Shown: piece after piece, positions 15,046-22,784 of the stretch
Position numbering within the stretch: the first letter of the stretch is position 1
Layout: the number at the start of each line of letters is the position of its first letter
DNA from: Actinomycetes bacterium
GTDB lineage: Bacteria; Actinomycetota; Actinomycetes; Actinomycetales; Cellulomonadaceae
Direction of reading: 5' to 3'
DNA: 22,784 bases
Assembly: GCA_021793115.1 (NCBI GenBank)
Contig: JAJYTJ010000051.1
Span: forward strand, 1 to 22,784
The notes under the pieces: generated by a model
Database searches by the model: none
What the model was told of the DNA's origin: nothing
The model's input: the letters and a program-made list of their open reading frames with translations, nothing else
Translations under genes and position numbers: made by a program

Positions 15046-16217
15046 GGTCGGTTGACCTCGCTCTCCAGGATGTCCAGCTCGTCGGCCAGGGTGGCCAGCT
15101 CTCGGTCGTCGTGCGGTGGTGGCCCGTACAGCAGCCGCGCCACCTCGGTGGGTGCCGCGCCCGAGGCGCGGGCCACCGCCTCGATCGTCGCCGGGGCGTC
15201 GCACGAGCGCGGCAGGCCCAGGCGGGTCGCCATGCGGGTTGCCGCACCGGCGCGCAGCGCCGCCGCAGCGTGCCCGTGCGAGCGCGCGCGCCGGTACAGC
15301 CGGCCCCGGCCGCGGGTGGTCTCGGCGGCGGGCACGACCACCGGCAGCCGCTCCGCCACGACGGGGCCCAGCCGGCGGCCGCGCCACAGCGCGACGACGA
15401 GTGCCACCAGCAGCGCCTGCAGGCCGAGCACCGGGAGCCAGGGCGGCAGCAGGCTGCCGACGGCGGTGCCGCCGCCGCTGGTCGCGCCGATCGTCGGCAG
15501 GAACCAGGTGAGGTGGTCGTGCCGGCCGAGCATCCGGATGGTGAGCGCGGCGTTGCCCTGCGACGCCAGCGACGCGTTCGTCAGCGGCGTGGCGTCGGCC
15601 AGCACGGCCACGCGGTGGCCGGCCGCGTTCCGCGTCACCGCGTAGGCGCCTCCCGGGCTGCCGTCCGGGGCCGGGAAGCACGTCACCGCGTCCGGTCCCT
15701 GGGCCGTGAGGGCGCCGAACGCGGTGATCGTGCCCGCCGCCTGCGCGTCCGGGTCCGGGCACGCCGCCTGGCGCGTCGTGGCCGTCGAGCCGCCGCCGTA
15801 GCCGAGCCGCACGCCGGGCGCCAGCTCGTCGAGGTACGCCGTCGCGGCGACCAGGACGAGGCCGGCGTCCACCGAAGCCAGCTGCCGGGCGTCCTGCGGC
15901 GTCAGCCCGAAGTCGTCCAGCACCAGCAGCGTGCCGCCGCCGGCGGCCGCCCGTTCGGCGTCCCGCATCGTCCGCACGTAGGTCACCGTGACGCCGTGCC
16001 GACCGAGGATCTGCGCGAGCGCCCGGGCTCCGGTGGCGCCGGCGTTGTCGGGCGCCAGCGGCGTGCTGGAGGTGCGCGGCGCCGGCAGGATCGCCAGCAG
16101 CCCCCCGACGAGCAGCACGGCGAGCACGACGAGCACCGGACGGGCCCGCCGCCAGCGCCCGGCGGCCCGGCCGCGCGCGGTGGTGCCGTCGCCCACCAGG
16201 ACGGTGGCCGCGCTCAT
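15042..16217 (-). CDS. DUF4350 domain membrane protein
   Basis: A 391-residue protein with a basic N-terminus, a transmembrane helix (about 27-45), and then the DUF4350 domain opening STPLAPDNAGATGARALAQIL and continuing to about residue 240. A second helix lies at about 258-282, followed by a cytoplasmic tail of about 105 residues. The middle domain should face outside and carries three cysteines-rich stretches at most in its central part, where a disulfide is possible. DUF4350 genes travel with MoxR, DUF58 and DUF4129 in actinobacteria (compare Rv3691). Its ATG overlaps the upstream DUF4129 stop and its own stop overlaps the moxR start, so translation through all three is coupled. No catalytic residues are recognisable; a scaffold or substrate-binding role is a guess. 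Confidence 0.88.
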
Positions 16218-16834
16218 GCCGGGACCGGCTCACGCCGGGCGGCACCGGCCTGCCGGTCCACCCCGCGCATCGTCTCGTCGTCGCCCGGGCCGGCGACCCG
16301 CTCGCCGTAGACGACGTCGTCGAACAGCTCGGCGCCCTCGTGCAGCGCGCCGGCCGCCCCCGCCAGCACCCGGCCGGCCTCGGTGGCCACCTCCAGCGCG
16401 GTACGACCGGGCCGCTCGTCGAGCACGGCGCGTTCCTCGAGGCCGCGCACCACGGCGCGGAACCGCTCCGCGACGGCGAGCGACCAGTCGCCCGCCCCCG
16501 CGGCCGCCTCGGCGGCGGCCCGCAGCTGCGCGGCGCTGCGCCGGTCGTCGTGCCCCAGCACCTGCCGGGCGTTCGCGGCGCGCCGGGAGCGCCGCACCGG
16601 CCCGGCGACCCAGAGCGCGACGAGCACGACGACGGCCAGCACGCCGACGACGAGCAGCGCCGCCAGCACCGGCGACATCCCGAGCGACGGCAGACCCTGG
16701 AACAGGTGCAGGATCCAGCGCAGCAGACGCACCAGCAGGCTCTCCGAGCGGTGGTAGACGGGGTCGGAGAGTTCCTCGACCGCCCACCGTCGCGCGGTCG
16801 GCGCGTCGGGCGTCACCGGGGGCTGCAGGAGCAC
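16214..16834 (-). CDS. DUF4129 domain membrane protein
   Basis: A 206-residue protein. A polar N-terminus of about 30 residues contains YHRSESLLVRLLRWIL, the membrane helix spans about 56-78, and the C-terminal cytoplasmic DUF4129 domain (about 95-200) shows ERFRAVVRGLEERAVLDERPGRTALEVATEAG. DUF4129 domains often occur at the end of transglutaminase-like membrane proteins in MoxR loci; here the domain stands alone on a single-helix protein. The start is GTG 16834, seven bases after the stop of the upstream membrane-protein gene, and the stop overlaps the DUF4350 ATG (ATGA). Function unknown beyond membership of the MoxR module. Confidence 0.88.
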   Translation of the reverse strand: MLLQPPVTPDAPTARRWAVEELSDPVYHRSESLLVRLLRWILHLFQGLPSLGMSPVLAALLVVGVLAVVVLVALWVAGPVRRSRRAANARQVLGHDDRRSAAQLRAAAEAAAGAGDWSLAVAERFRAVVRGLEERAVLDERPGRTALEVATEAGRVLAGAAGALHEGAELFDDVVYGERVAGPGDDETMRGVDRQAGAARREPVPA

Positions 16835-16841
16835 CGGCGGC

Positions 16842-18104
16842 CTACCCGGCGGCAGCGGCTGCGTCGGCGGTGGCCGCGCGGCTCAGCTCGAGGTCGAGGC
16901 CCTCGCGGCGCATCCGCACGTCGATGTACAGCAGCGCCACCACCGCCGACGTGTAGGTGGTCGTCGCGGTCAGCGCGACGACCTGGCCGATCGAGGTGAT
17001 CGCCAGCGAGGCGGCGGAGACCAGCTGGCCGGACGTCGTGACGGTCGCGACGATGCTGAACGGCGTGACGATGACCTGCTCGAGCACCCCCATGAGCACC
17101 GCGACCAGCAGCCAGATGCCGAACAGGCGCCAGAAGCTGCCCCGCGTCAGGCGCCACGCGCGGGCCACCGTCGACCAGAACGCCTTGCCCTCGAGCATGA
17201 GGGCGGGGGTGACGAGCAGCGTGCGGGTGCTGAACCACACCGTGCCGACGAGGTAGCCGACCAGCGCGACCAGCCCGACCGCCACCGCCGGCCCGGTGTG
17301 GTGGGTCACCGCGAGCAGCACGACGATCCCGGCCAGCAGCGCGCCGACGAGGACCACGGCCAGGCCGGACAGCAGCGAGAACCCGACCACCCACCAGACC
17401 CGCCCCGATCGCAGCACCTCGCGCACCGAGATGGTGCGGCCCAGCACGGAGCGGCTCACCGCGACGACGAGCAGGCCGGTGAGGATCGTCGTGACCAGCA
17501 CGGTGATGGGCCGGGTGAACACCGAGCCGAACGCGTAGGACAGCTCGCCGCTGACCTGGCCGGACTGGGCGGGGGACAGGGTGCTGGTCGTCGAGCCGAA
17601 CAGGTCGTTGAGCGGCCCGGTGAGGAAGCCGGAGACGTAGTAGGTCAGGACGGCCGAGACCAGCACCGCGACGGCGACCGCGACCGACGAGAGGCCGAAC
17701 ATCACCGAGGGGTTCGCCCGGATGGCCCGCACGCCGCCGTCGAGGATCTCGCCGAGGGAGAGCGGCCGCAGCGGGATGATGCCGGGCTGGAGCACCGGTG
17801 GTGCCCAGGGCTGCGGCGCGGCCGGGTAGCCGTAGCCGCCGTAGCCGCTGTAGCCGGATCCCGCCGGCGCGGTGGGCTGCTGCCCCGACCACCCGGCGCC
17901 GGCCCACGTCGGCGGCACCTGCGGCGCACCCCACTGCCCCGGCTGGTCCCCGGTCGGCGCGGGTGGCACGCCGGGCGCGCCCCATCCCGCGGGCGGCGAC
18001 GGCGGAGCCGCGGGCTCGTCGTGCGGCCCGGGCTGCTGGTGCCCCGGGTCGCCCGACCCGCCGGGTGCGGCCCAGGCGGGCGGCTGGTCCTCGGGGCTGG
18101 TCAT
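16842..18104 (-). CDS. GPDPase_memb-like multi-pass membrane protein with a Pro/Gly/Tyr-rich N-terminal tail
   Basis: A 420-residue protein. Residues 1-105 are rich in Pro, Gly, Ala, Trp and Tyr (for example GSGYSGYGGYGYPAAPQPW) and look disordered. The membrane part starts with the conserved IIPLRPLSLGEILDGGVRAI (about 110-129) and has about six helices. It resembles the membrane domain found in glycerophosphoryl diester phosphodiesterases (Pfam GPDPase_memb / DUF7847 group) but has no phosphodiesterase domain. Homologues commonly sit beside mtrA in actinobacteria. I set the start at ATG 18104, with GGGAGGG 11 bases upstream; the open frame continues to 18512, but only as an antisense shadow of mtrA. 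It is first in the five-gene MoxR operon. Function unknown. Confidence 0.88.
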   Translation of the reverse strand: MTSPEDQPPAWAAPGGSGDPGHQQPGPHDEPAAPPSPPAGWGAPGVPPAPTGDQPGQWGAPQVPPTWAGAGWSGQQPTAPAGSGYSGYGGYGYPAAPQPWAPPVLQPGIIPLRPLSLGEILDGGVRAIRANPSVMFGLSSVAVAVAVLVSAVLTYYVSGFLTGPLNDLFGSTTSTLSPAQSGQVSGELSYAFGSVFTRPITVLVTTILTGLLVVAVSRSVLGRTISVREVLRSGRVWWVVGFSLLSGLAVVLVGALLAGIVVLLAVTHHTGPAVAVGLVALVGYLVGTVWFSTRTLLVTPALMLEGKAFWSTVARAWRLTRGSFWRLFGIWLLVAVLMGVLEQVIVTPFSIVATVTTSGQLVSAASLAITSIGQVVALTATTTYTSAVVALLYIDVRMRREGLDLELSRAATADAAAAAG

Positions 18105-18245
18105 GCCGCTGGATTCCCTCCCGGGCCGCGGCCGGTGCGCGCCCCGGCGCCATCGTGCCACGCCGAGCCCTGCCGCCGGAGGCGCTGCGGGGACGTCGTC
18201 GCCCGGTTCACCTGCGGGTCCGCCGTCCACCGTGGGCCCGGGTGC

Positions 18246-18251
18246 GAGAAT
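18246..18251 (+). promoter_or_regulatory. Possible -10 box of mtrA at leaderless spacing
   Basis: GAGAAT, close to the -10 consensus, ends seven bases before ATG 18259. A second ATG at 18250 overlaps the box and is in frame. No ribosome site or -35 box is evident. The 154-bp divergent gap also lacks an obvious direct-repeat MtrA site. Confidence 0.35.
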
Positions 18252-18258
18252 GCGCAGC

Positions 18259-18942
18259 ATGAAGGGTCGTGTGCTGGTGGTCGATGACGACACCGCGCTG
18301 GCGGAGATGATCGGCATCGTGCTGCGCTCGGAGGGGTACGAGCCGGTCTTCTGCGAGGACGGCGACAGTGCGCTCGGCATCTTCCGCGCCGCGCAGCCGG
18401 ACCTCGTGCTGCTGGACCTCATGCTGCCGGGCAAGGACGGGTACGAGGTGTGCCGGCTGATCCGGGGCGAGTCGGGTGTGCCGATCGTCATGCTGACGGC
18501 CAAGAGCGACACGGTCGACGTGGTGCTCGGGCTCGAGGCGGGTGCCGACGACTACATCTCCAAGCCGTTCAAGCCCAAGGAGCTCGTCGCGCGCGTGCGC
18601 GCGCGCCTGCGGCGGTCCGACGAGCCTGCGCCGGAGCACCTGGCGATCGGCGACCTGACGATCGACGTGCCGGGCCACCGGGTGTCGCGCGACGCCGAGC
18701 AGATCTCGCTGACGCCCCTGGAGTTCGACCTGCTCGTCGCGCTGGCTCGCAAGCCGTGGCAGGTGTTCACGCGTGAGGTGCTGCTGGAGAAGGTCTGGGG
18801 CTACCGGCACGCCGCCGACACCCGGCTGGTCAACGTCCACGTGCAGCGGCTGCGCTCGAAGATCGAGCACGACCCCGAGAAGCCGGAGATCGTCGTGACC
18901 GTGCGCGGGGTCGGCTACAAGGCGGGCGCGACGACGTCGTGA
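18259..18942 (+). CDS. mtrA: MtrA response regulator (OmpR family)
   Basis: A 227-residue protein, the usual MtrA size. The receiver domain shows the acidic pair Asp10-Asp11 in VLVVDDD, the phosphoacceptor Asp53 in LLDLMLPGKDG, Thr80 in VMLTA and Lys102 in ISKPFKPKEL. The winged-helix domain follows from about residue 130 with SLTPLEFDLLVAL, REVLLEKVWGY and VRGVGYKAG. MtrA is the actinobacterial regulator of cell division, wall hydrolase and replication-linked genes, phosphorylated by MtrB. I take ATG 18259; ATG 18250 would add three residues. Its stop overlaps the mtrB GTG (GTGA). The protein is nearly textbook MtrA, with all phosphorylation residues intact. Confidence 0.97.
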   Translation: MKGRVLVVDDDTALAEMIGIVLRSEGYEPVFCEDGDSALGIFRAAQPDLVLLDLMLPGKDGYEVCRLIRGESGVPIVMLTAKSDTVDVVLGLEAGADDYISKPFKPKELVARVRARLRRSDEPAPEHLAIGDLTIDVPGHRVSRDAEQISLTPLEFDLLVALARKPWQVFTREVLLEKVWGYRHAADTRLVNVHVQRLRSKIEHDPEKPEIVVTVRGVGYKAGATTS

Positions 18943-20675
18943 CGGCCGGCGGGCGCCGCGGACGGCCGCGGTGGACGAGCGTGTGGCGGCTGCTGCGGTC
19001 CCGGTGGCTGCACAGGCTGCGCGGTGCCCTGCACTGGTGGCGCGGGTCGCTGCAGGTGCGCGTGCTGACGTCCACGCTGCTCATCGGGCTGGCGGCGCTC
19101 GCCCTCGTCTTCGTCTACGTCGGGCAGCGCACCGCCGCCGGGCTGTTCGACGAACGGCGCGACCAGGTGCTCGACGAGAGCTTCCGCGCCTCGCAGCAGG
19201 CCCAGCAGACCCTCAACGCCTCGACCGCCCAGACGGCGGCCGAGGTCTTCGTCCTGCTGCGCGGGGTGACCACCGAGGAGAGCACGGGCGGACCGAGCAG
19301 CCCGGACGTGTTCATGCTGCGCGCTCCGGTGCAGCCGGCGCCGGGCCAGCCGGCCCCGGTGCAGGTCGGCAACACCGCGACGAACCCCACGCTCGTCTCG
19401 CTCATCAGCGACGGCCTGCGGGGGGCGCTGGCGGACAACAAGCAGCACTGGCAGTCCGTCGGCGTCGTCGACCCGGCGACGCACCAGGTCACGCCGGCGA
19501 TCATCGTCGGCCAGCAGGTGTCGGTGCCCGTCGTCGGCACCTACCAGATGTTCTTCCTCTACCGGCTCGACGCCGAGCAGAAGCGCCTCGACTTCCTGCT
19601 GGGCACGCTCGCGCTCGCGGCCGGGGCGCTCGTCCTGCTGCTCGCGTCGACGACCTGGCTGGTGACCCGCCGCACCGTGCGGCCGGTGCGGCGCGCCGCC
19701 GAGGTCGCCGAACGGCTCGCCGACGGCCAGCTGACCGAGCGGATGCCCGAGCGCGGCGAGGACGAGATGGCGACGTTGGCGCGGTCGTTCAACGGGATGG
19801 CGGTGTCGCTGCAGGACCAGATCCGGCGGCTCGAGGAGCTGTCGGCGCTGCAGCGCCGGTTCGTCTCCGACGTCTCGCACGAGCTGCGCACGCCGCTGAC
19901 CACCATCCGGATGGCCGGGGAGATGATCTACGGCGCCCGGGAGTCCTTCGACGCCGTCACCAAGCGCTCCGCCGAGCTGCTCAGCACGCAGCTCGACCGG
20001 TTCGAGGACCTGCTGGCCGACCTGCTCGAGATCAGCCGCTACGACGCCGGCGCGGCGGTCCTCGACGCCGAGGGCGGGGACGTGCGCGACGTGGTGCTGC
20101 GGACCGTCGACAACGCCCTGACGCTGGCGGTGCGCAAGGGTTCCTGGCTCCGGGTGGAGATGCCGGAGGACCGCGCGGTCGCGGACATCGACCCACGGCG
20201 CGTCGAGCGCATCGTGCGCAACCTCCTGGTCAACGCCATCGAGCACGCCGAGGGCACGGTGGTCGAGGTGCGCGTCGCCGCCGACGCGAAGGCCGTGGCG
20301 GTCGTCGTGCGTGACCACGGCATCGGCATGACGCCGGAGGAGGTGGCCCACGTGTTCGACCGGTTCTGGCGTGCCGACCCGGCCCGGGCCCGCACCACCG
20401 GTGGCACCGGCCTCGGCCTGGCGATCTCGCTGGAGGATGCGCACCTGCACGGCGGCTGGCTCGAGGCCTGGGGGCGTCCGGGACAGGGCGCGAGCTTCCG
20501 GCTGACGCTGCCGCGGCGCGCGGGCATGACGCTGACGAGCTCCCCGCTGGACCTGGTGCCGCCCGCCGAGCCGCAGCCCGCGGTGGCACCGTCGGTCGGC
20601 GTCTCGCGCACCGACCCCGCGGCGCTGCCGGAGTGGACGTCGTCGTTCGATCCCGACCGGCAGGAGGTGCCGTGA
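18939..20675 (+). CDS. mtrB: MtrB sensor histidine kinase
   Basis: A 578-residue kinase. Domains in order are a basic cytoplasmic N-terminus (1-40), TM1 (about 42-62), an extracytoplasmic sensor region (63-215), TM2 (about 217-238), HAMP (about 240-293), and HisKA with the phosphoacceptor His314 in FVSDVSHELRTPLTT. The HATPase domain has its N-box NLLVNAIEHAEG from residue 428, then DHGIGM and GGTGLGLAIS. A Pro/Ser-rich tail of about 50 residues ends the protein. MtrB senses an envelope or septal signal and phosphorylates MtrA. The GTG start overlaps the mtrA stop, and its own stop overlaps the lpqB ATG by one base. All catalytic motifs are intact. Confidence 0.97.
   Translation: MTAGGRRGRPRWTSVWRLLRSRWLHRLRGALHWWRGSLQVRVLTSTLLIGLAALALVFVYVGQRTAAGLFDERRDQVLDESFRASQQAQQTLNASTAQTAAEVFVLLRGVTTEESTGGPSSPDVFMLRAPVQPAPGQPAPVQVGNTATNPTLVSLISDGLRGALADNKQHWQSVGVVDPATHQVTPAIIVGQQVSVPVVGTYQMFFLYRLDAEQKRLDFLLGTLALAAGALVLLLASTTWLVTRRTVRPVRRAAEVAERLADGQLTERMPERGEDEMATLARSFNGMAVSLQDQIRRLEELSALQRRFVSDVSHELRTPLTTIRMAGEMIYGARESFDAVTKRSAELLSTQLDRFEDLLADLLEISRYDAGAAVLDAEGGDVRDVVLRTVDNALTLAVRKGSWLRVEMPEDRAVADIDPRRVERIVRNLLVNAIEHAEGTVVEVRVAADAKAVAVVVRDHGIGMTPEEVAHVFDRFWRADPARARTTGGTGLGLAISLEDAHLHGGWLEAWGRPGQGASFRLTLPRRAGMTLTSSPLDLVPPAEPQPAVAPSVGVSRTDPAALPEWTSSFDPDRQEVP
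20662..20667 (+). promoter_or_regulatory. Shine-Dalgarno site of lpqB
   Basis: AGGAGG, inside the last codons of mtrB, sits seven bases before ATG 20675 and fixes the lpqB start, as does the lipoprotein signal that follows. Confidence 0.7.
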
Positions 20676-22363
20676 TGCGTCGCTCGCTGCGGGTGGTCGG
20701 GCTGCTCGCCGTGGCCGCCGTCGCCCTCGCCGGCTGTGCCCGGATCCCGACGTCGGGGCCGGTCAAGCAGGGCGGCGAGGGCCAGGTGGCCGAGCCGAAC
20801 CCCGCCGTCGTGCTGGCCGTCGGGCCGCAGCCGGACTCCCAGCCGGAGCAGATCGTCGAGGACTACCTCACCGCGGGCGCCGCCGGCGTGTCGAACGACC
20901 TCGACTTCACCGTCGCCCGCAAGTACCTGTACGGCGACGCCGCGGCGACCTGGAACCCGCTGGGCAGCGTGCTCGTCGTCGACAGCTTCACGCCGTCCCA
21001 GCCGAGCGACACCCAGGTGACCATCCAGGCGTCGGTGGTGGGCAAGGTCGACGCCGACGGCGTCTACTCCGAGACCGCGCGGGGCGCGCCGGAGACGGTG
21101 ACGTTCGGGATGGTGCGGGACACGGCGGGGCAGTGGCGCATCAAGGACGCCCCGGACGGCCTGATCCTCACGTCCCGGCAGTTCCAGGACCAGTTCCGCC
21201 GGGTGTCGCTGTACTTCCTCACGCCGGACGAGCAGTTCCTCGTGCCCGACCCGCGCTGGTACCCCGCCGTGAACCTCGCGACGTCGGTCGTCAAGGGCCT
21301 GATCGCAGGCCCCTCGCCGTGGCTGCGGGACGCGGTGCGCACCGAGGTGCCACAAGGAGTCGTGCTGTCGCCGGACGCCGTCAAGGTCACGGACGGCCAG
21401 GCGAACGTGGTGCTCGCGCCGACCCCCGCGGTGCAGGCCGCGAACCCCGACCTTCTCGTCGCGCAGATCCAGGAGACGCTGGTCCAGCAGGTGGCGCAGG
21501 TCCGGACCGTCGTGGTGCAGGCCGGCCTCGACGGTCCGCAGCTGCAGGGCACCAAGCAGCTGTCGACGATCGGCCAGACGCCGATGTCGGGAGGCGCGGA
21601 GATGATCGCCACCGGCGCCGACGGCGATCGCCTCGTGGCGCTCACCAGCCAGCTGACTCCGGTGGCGGGCGTCTCGCCGCTGACCGGCCTGGACGCACGC
21701 AGCCCCGCCCGTTCGGAGAACGGCGTGGTGCGCGCGTTCCTGCGCGGACCGAACGATCTGGCGACGGTGCCGACCACCGGGCAGCAGTCGCAGTCGCTGC
21801 TCAAGGAGCCGGGCCTGGCGCCGCCGTCGGTGGACCGGTTCGGCTGGGTCTGGAGCGCGAGCGGCGGCACGGTCTACGCGGTCGACGGGCACGACCCGGT
21901 GGTGGCGCTCACGCCGAAGTGGCTCTCGGACCGGCAGGTGACGTCCGTGCGCGTGTCGCGCGACGGCACCCGGATCGCCGTCGTCTCCACCGGCCAGGAC
22001 GGTGTCTCGGTGGACGTGGCCGGGATCGCGCGCGACGAGCGCGGCGGTCCGCAGCAGCTGTCGGACTCCACGGAGCGCGTCGGTGCCGCGCTGTCGGCGG
22101 CGAGCTCCGTCGTCTGGTACGACGACGACCAGCTGGCCGTGATGGCCCGCGGTGCGGGGTCGGCCACGGTGTGGGAGGTCCCGCTCGGCGGTCCGAGCAA
22201 GGCGCTTCCGGACGTGGCCGGCGGGGTGTCGCTCGCGGGTGGGCGCGCCGAGCGCAGCCTGCTCGTCGCGACGAGCGACGGCCGGTTGCTCGTGTACAGC
22301 GGACCGACGTGGACGCCGGTGGACGGCGTCTCCGGCGTCCGGGATCCGTCCTACCCGGGCTGA
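20675..22363 (+). CDS. lpqB: LpqB lipoprotein
   Basis: A 562-residue lipoprotein. The signal peptide is MRRSLRVVGLLAVAAVALAG followed by Cys21, with LAGC as the lipobox for diacylglyceryl attachment. The N-terminal LpqB domain begins with RIPTSGPVKQGGEGQ. A GerMN-like domain lies at about 190-320 (RYYFLTPDEQFLVPDP-like segment through VVLAPTPAVQAANPDLLVAQ). The C-terminal half has repeated beta-propeller-type blades, for example VTSVRVSRDGTRIAVV. In mycobacteria LpqB interacts with the MtrB sensor and modulates MtrA phosphorylation and division. Start and stop place it as third gene of the mtrAB-lpqB operon, overlapping mtrB by one base (TGATG). A GC-rich hairpin covers its stop. Confidence 0.95.
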   Translation: MRRSLRVVGLLAVAAVALAGCARIPTSGPVKQGGEGQVAEPNPAVVLAVGPQPDSQPEQIVEDYLTAGAAGVSNDLDFTVARKYLYGDAAATWNPLGSVLVVDSFTPSQPSDTQVTIQASVVGKVDADGVYSETARGAPETVTFGMVRDTAGQWRIKDAPDGLILTSRQFQDQFRRVSLYFLTPDEQFLVPDPRWYPAVNLATSVVKGLIAGPSPWLRDAVRTEVPQGVVLSPDAVKVTDGQANVVLAPTPAVQAANPDLLVAQIQETLVQQVAQVRTVVVQAGLDGPQLQGTKQLSTIGQTPMSGGAEMIATGADGDRLVALTSQLTPVAGVSPLTGLDARSPARSENGVVRAFLRGPNDLATVPTTGQQSQSLLKEPGLAPPSVDRFGWVWSASGGTVYAVDGHDPVVALTPKWLSDRQVTSVRVSRDGTRIAVVSTGQDGVSVDVAGIARDERGGPQQLSDSTERVGAALSAASSVVWYDDDQLAVMARGAGSATVWEVPLGGPSKALPDVAGGVSLAGGRAERSLLVATSDGRLLVYSGPTWTPVDGVSGVRDPSYPG

Positions 22364-22377
22364 GGCGTCCACAGCCC
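22357..22377 (+). terminator. Weak hairpin at the end of lpqB
   Basis: GGGCTG, nine loop bases, CAGCCC: a GC-rich 6-bp stem spanning the lpqB stop codon. No T-run follows, so it may only attenuate, if it acts at all. Confidence 0.3.
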
Positions 22378-22453
22378 TGATCCGTGGCGCCGGCTTCCGG
22401 CGGCCGTGGGTCGGTCCGTCGGCCGGCGCGCGTGGCGCGGCGAGGATTGCGCC

Positions 22454-22784
22454 GTGTCCGAGGCGTGGTGGCGGGTGGCGGCGCACGACCTGCTCGGCCT
22501 GGTGCTGCCGGTCGGGTGCGCCGGCTGCGGCGAGGACGACGTGCCCTGGTGCGTCCGCTGCGCCGGCTGCCTCGACCGACCAGCCTGGCGCGCTGAGGAG
22601 CGGGCGGGCCGGCTGGACCTCATGGACGCGCGCGGGCCGGTGCCGGTGTGGGCGGTCGCCGACTTCGCCGGTCCGGTGCGCCATGCGGTCAGTGCGTGGA
22701 AGGACCGGGGCCGGGCCGACCTCACCGCGGTGCTCGGCGTCGCGGTGCGGCGCGCGGCGCGGGCGCTCGTCGACGAGGCGGGCG
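22454..22784 (+). CDS. ComF family protein (N-terminal part, runs off the window)
   Basis: The frame from GTG 22454 stays open to the window end (110 codons). It shows the family's cysteine cluster, VGCAGCGEDD then CVRCAGC (Cys22, 25, 33, 36, 39), and then VADFAGPVRHAVSAWKDRGR (68-87), the conserved segment preceding the phosphoribosyltransferase domain, which lies outside the window. ComF-family proteins are PRTase-like factors related to DNA uptake in competent bacteria; in actinobacteria a homologue regularly follows lpqB (compare Rv3242c), with unknown role. The start is supported by GAGG eight bases upstream and by family likeness. It lies 90 bp after lpqB and is possibly in the same transcript. 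Confidence 0.88.
   Translation, partial: MSEAWWRVAAHDLLGLVLPVGCAGCGEDDVPWCVRCAGCLDRPAWRAEERAGRLDLMDARGPVPVWAVADFAGPVRHAVSAWKDRGRADLTAVLGVAVRRAARALVDEAG

Noticed and set aside
15046..16245. Upstream extension of the moxR frame
   Set aside because: An Arg/Gly/Ala-rich shadow of the DUF4350 gene; the GTGA overlap at 15042-15045 gives the start.
18105..18258. Search for direct-repeat MtrA binding sites in the gap between the two operons
   Set aside because: Only a single GTTCAC-like word at 18206 was seen, with no second copy at suitable spacing.
18105..18512. Upstream extension of the GPDPase_memb-like gene
   Set aside because: Antisense to the mtrA receiver domain; protein similarity begins at ATG 18104.

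Overview
The window is very GC-rich, gene-dense DNA with GTG starts, short gene overlaps and strong third-position GC. Together with WhiB, TIGR03089, DUF3499, DUF5719 and MtrA-MtrB-LpqB this points to a high-GC actinobacterium. The gene set resembles Cellulomonadaceae-type Micrococcales, but that family assignment is an inference from gene content. I find 22 protein genes (20 complete, one cut at each edge) and no RNA gene, insertion sequence, phage, CRISPR array or plasmid signal. No gene-free stretch exceeds about 160 bases.

Region 1 (1-9.7 kb) is an envelope and cell-wall block. It holds the end of a membrane protein, a TIGR03089 protein, whiB behind a near-consensus promoter, a very large GT2-plus-membrane protein joined to a secreted DUF5719 protein, and a WbbL-like GT2 downstream of a zincin-like protein on the minus strand. 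DUF3499, a four-cysteine zinc-ribbon protein and a Trm112-like protein follow on the plus strand. This resembles the conserved whiB2 / Rv3259 / DUF3499 / phosphomannomutase neighbourhood of mycobacteria and streptomycetes, but no phosphomannomutase gene is present here.

Region 2 (9.7-12.6 kb) carries a cation diffusion facilitator, an RDD membrane protein (minus) and a SpoIIM-like membrane protein (plus). Region 3 (12.6-18.1 kb) is a tight five-gene minus-strand operon, read in the order GPDPase_memb-like membrane protein, DUF4129, DUF4350, MoxR AAA+ ATPase, DUF58. With RDD and SpoIIM it forms the actinobacterial MoxR membrane module, similar in content to M. tuberculosis Rv3689-Rv3695.

Region 4 (18.2-22.8 kb) is the divergent mtrA-mtrB-lpqB operon, the two-component system and lipoprotein linked to cell division and wall homeostasis, followed by the start of a ComF-family phosphoribosyltransferase gene.

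Overall this is a core-genome envelope locus rather than an obvious accessory island. The points most worth a second look are a palindrome centred in the whiB promoter spacer, several start codons with -10-like boxes at leaderless spacing, a 12-bp tandem repeat coding for (A/V)VTD units in the giant glycosyltransferase, the missing phosphomannomutase beside an unnamed zinc-ribbon gene, and the side-by-side MoxR and MtrAB systems.
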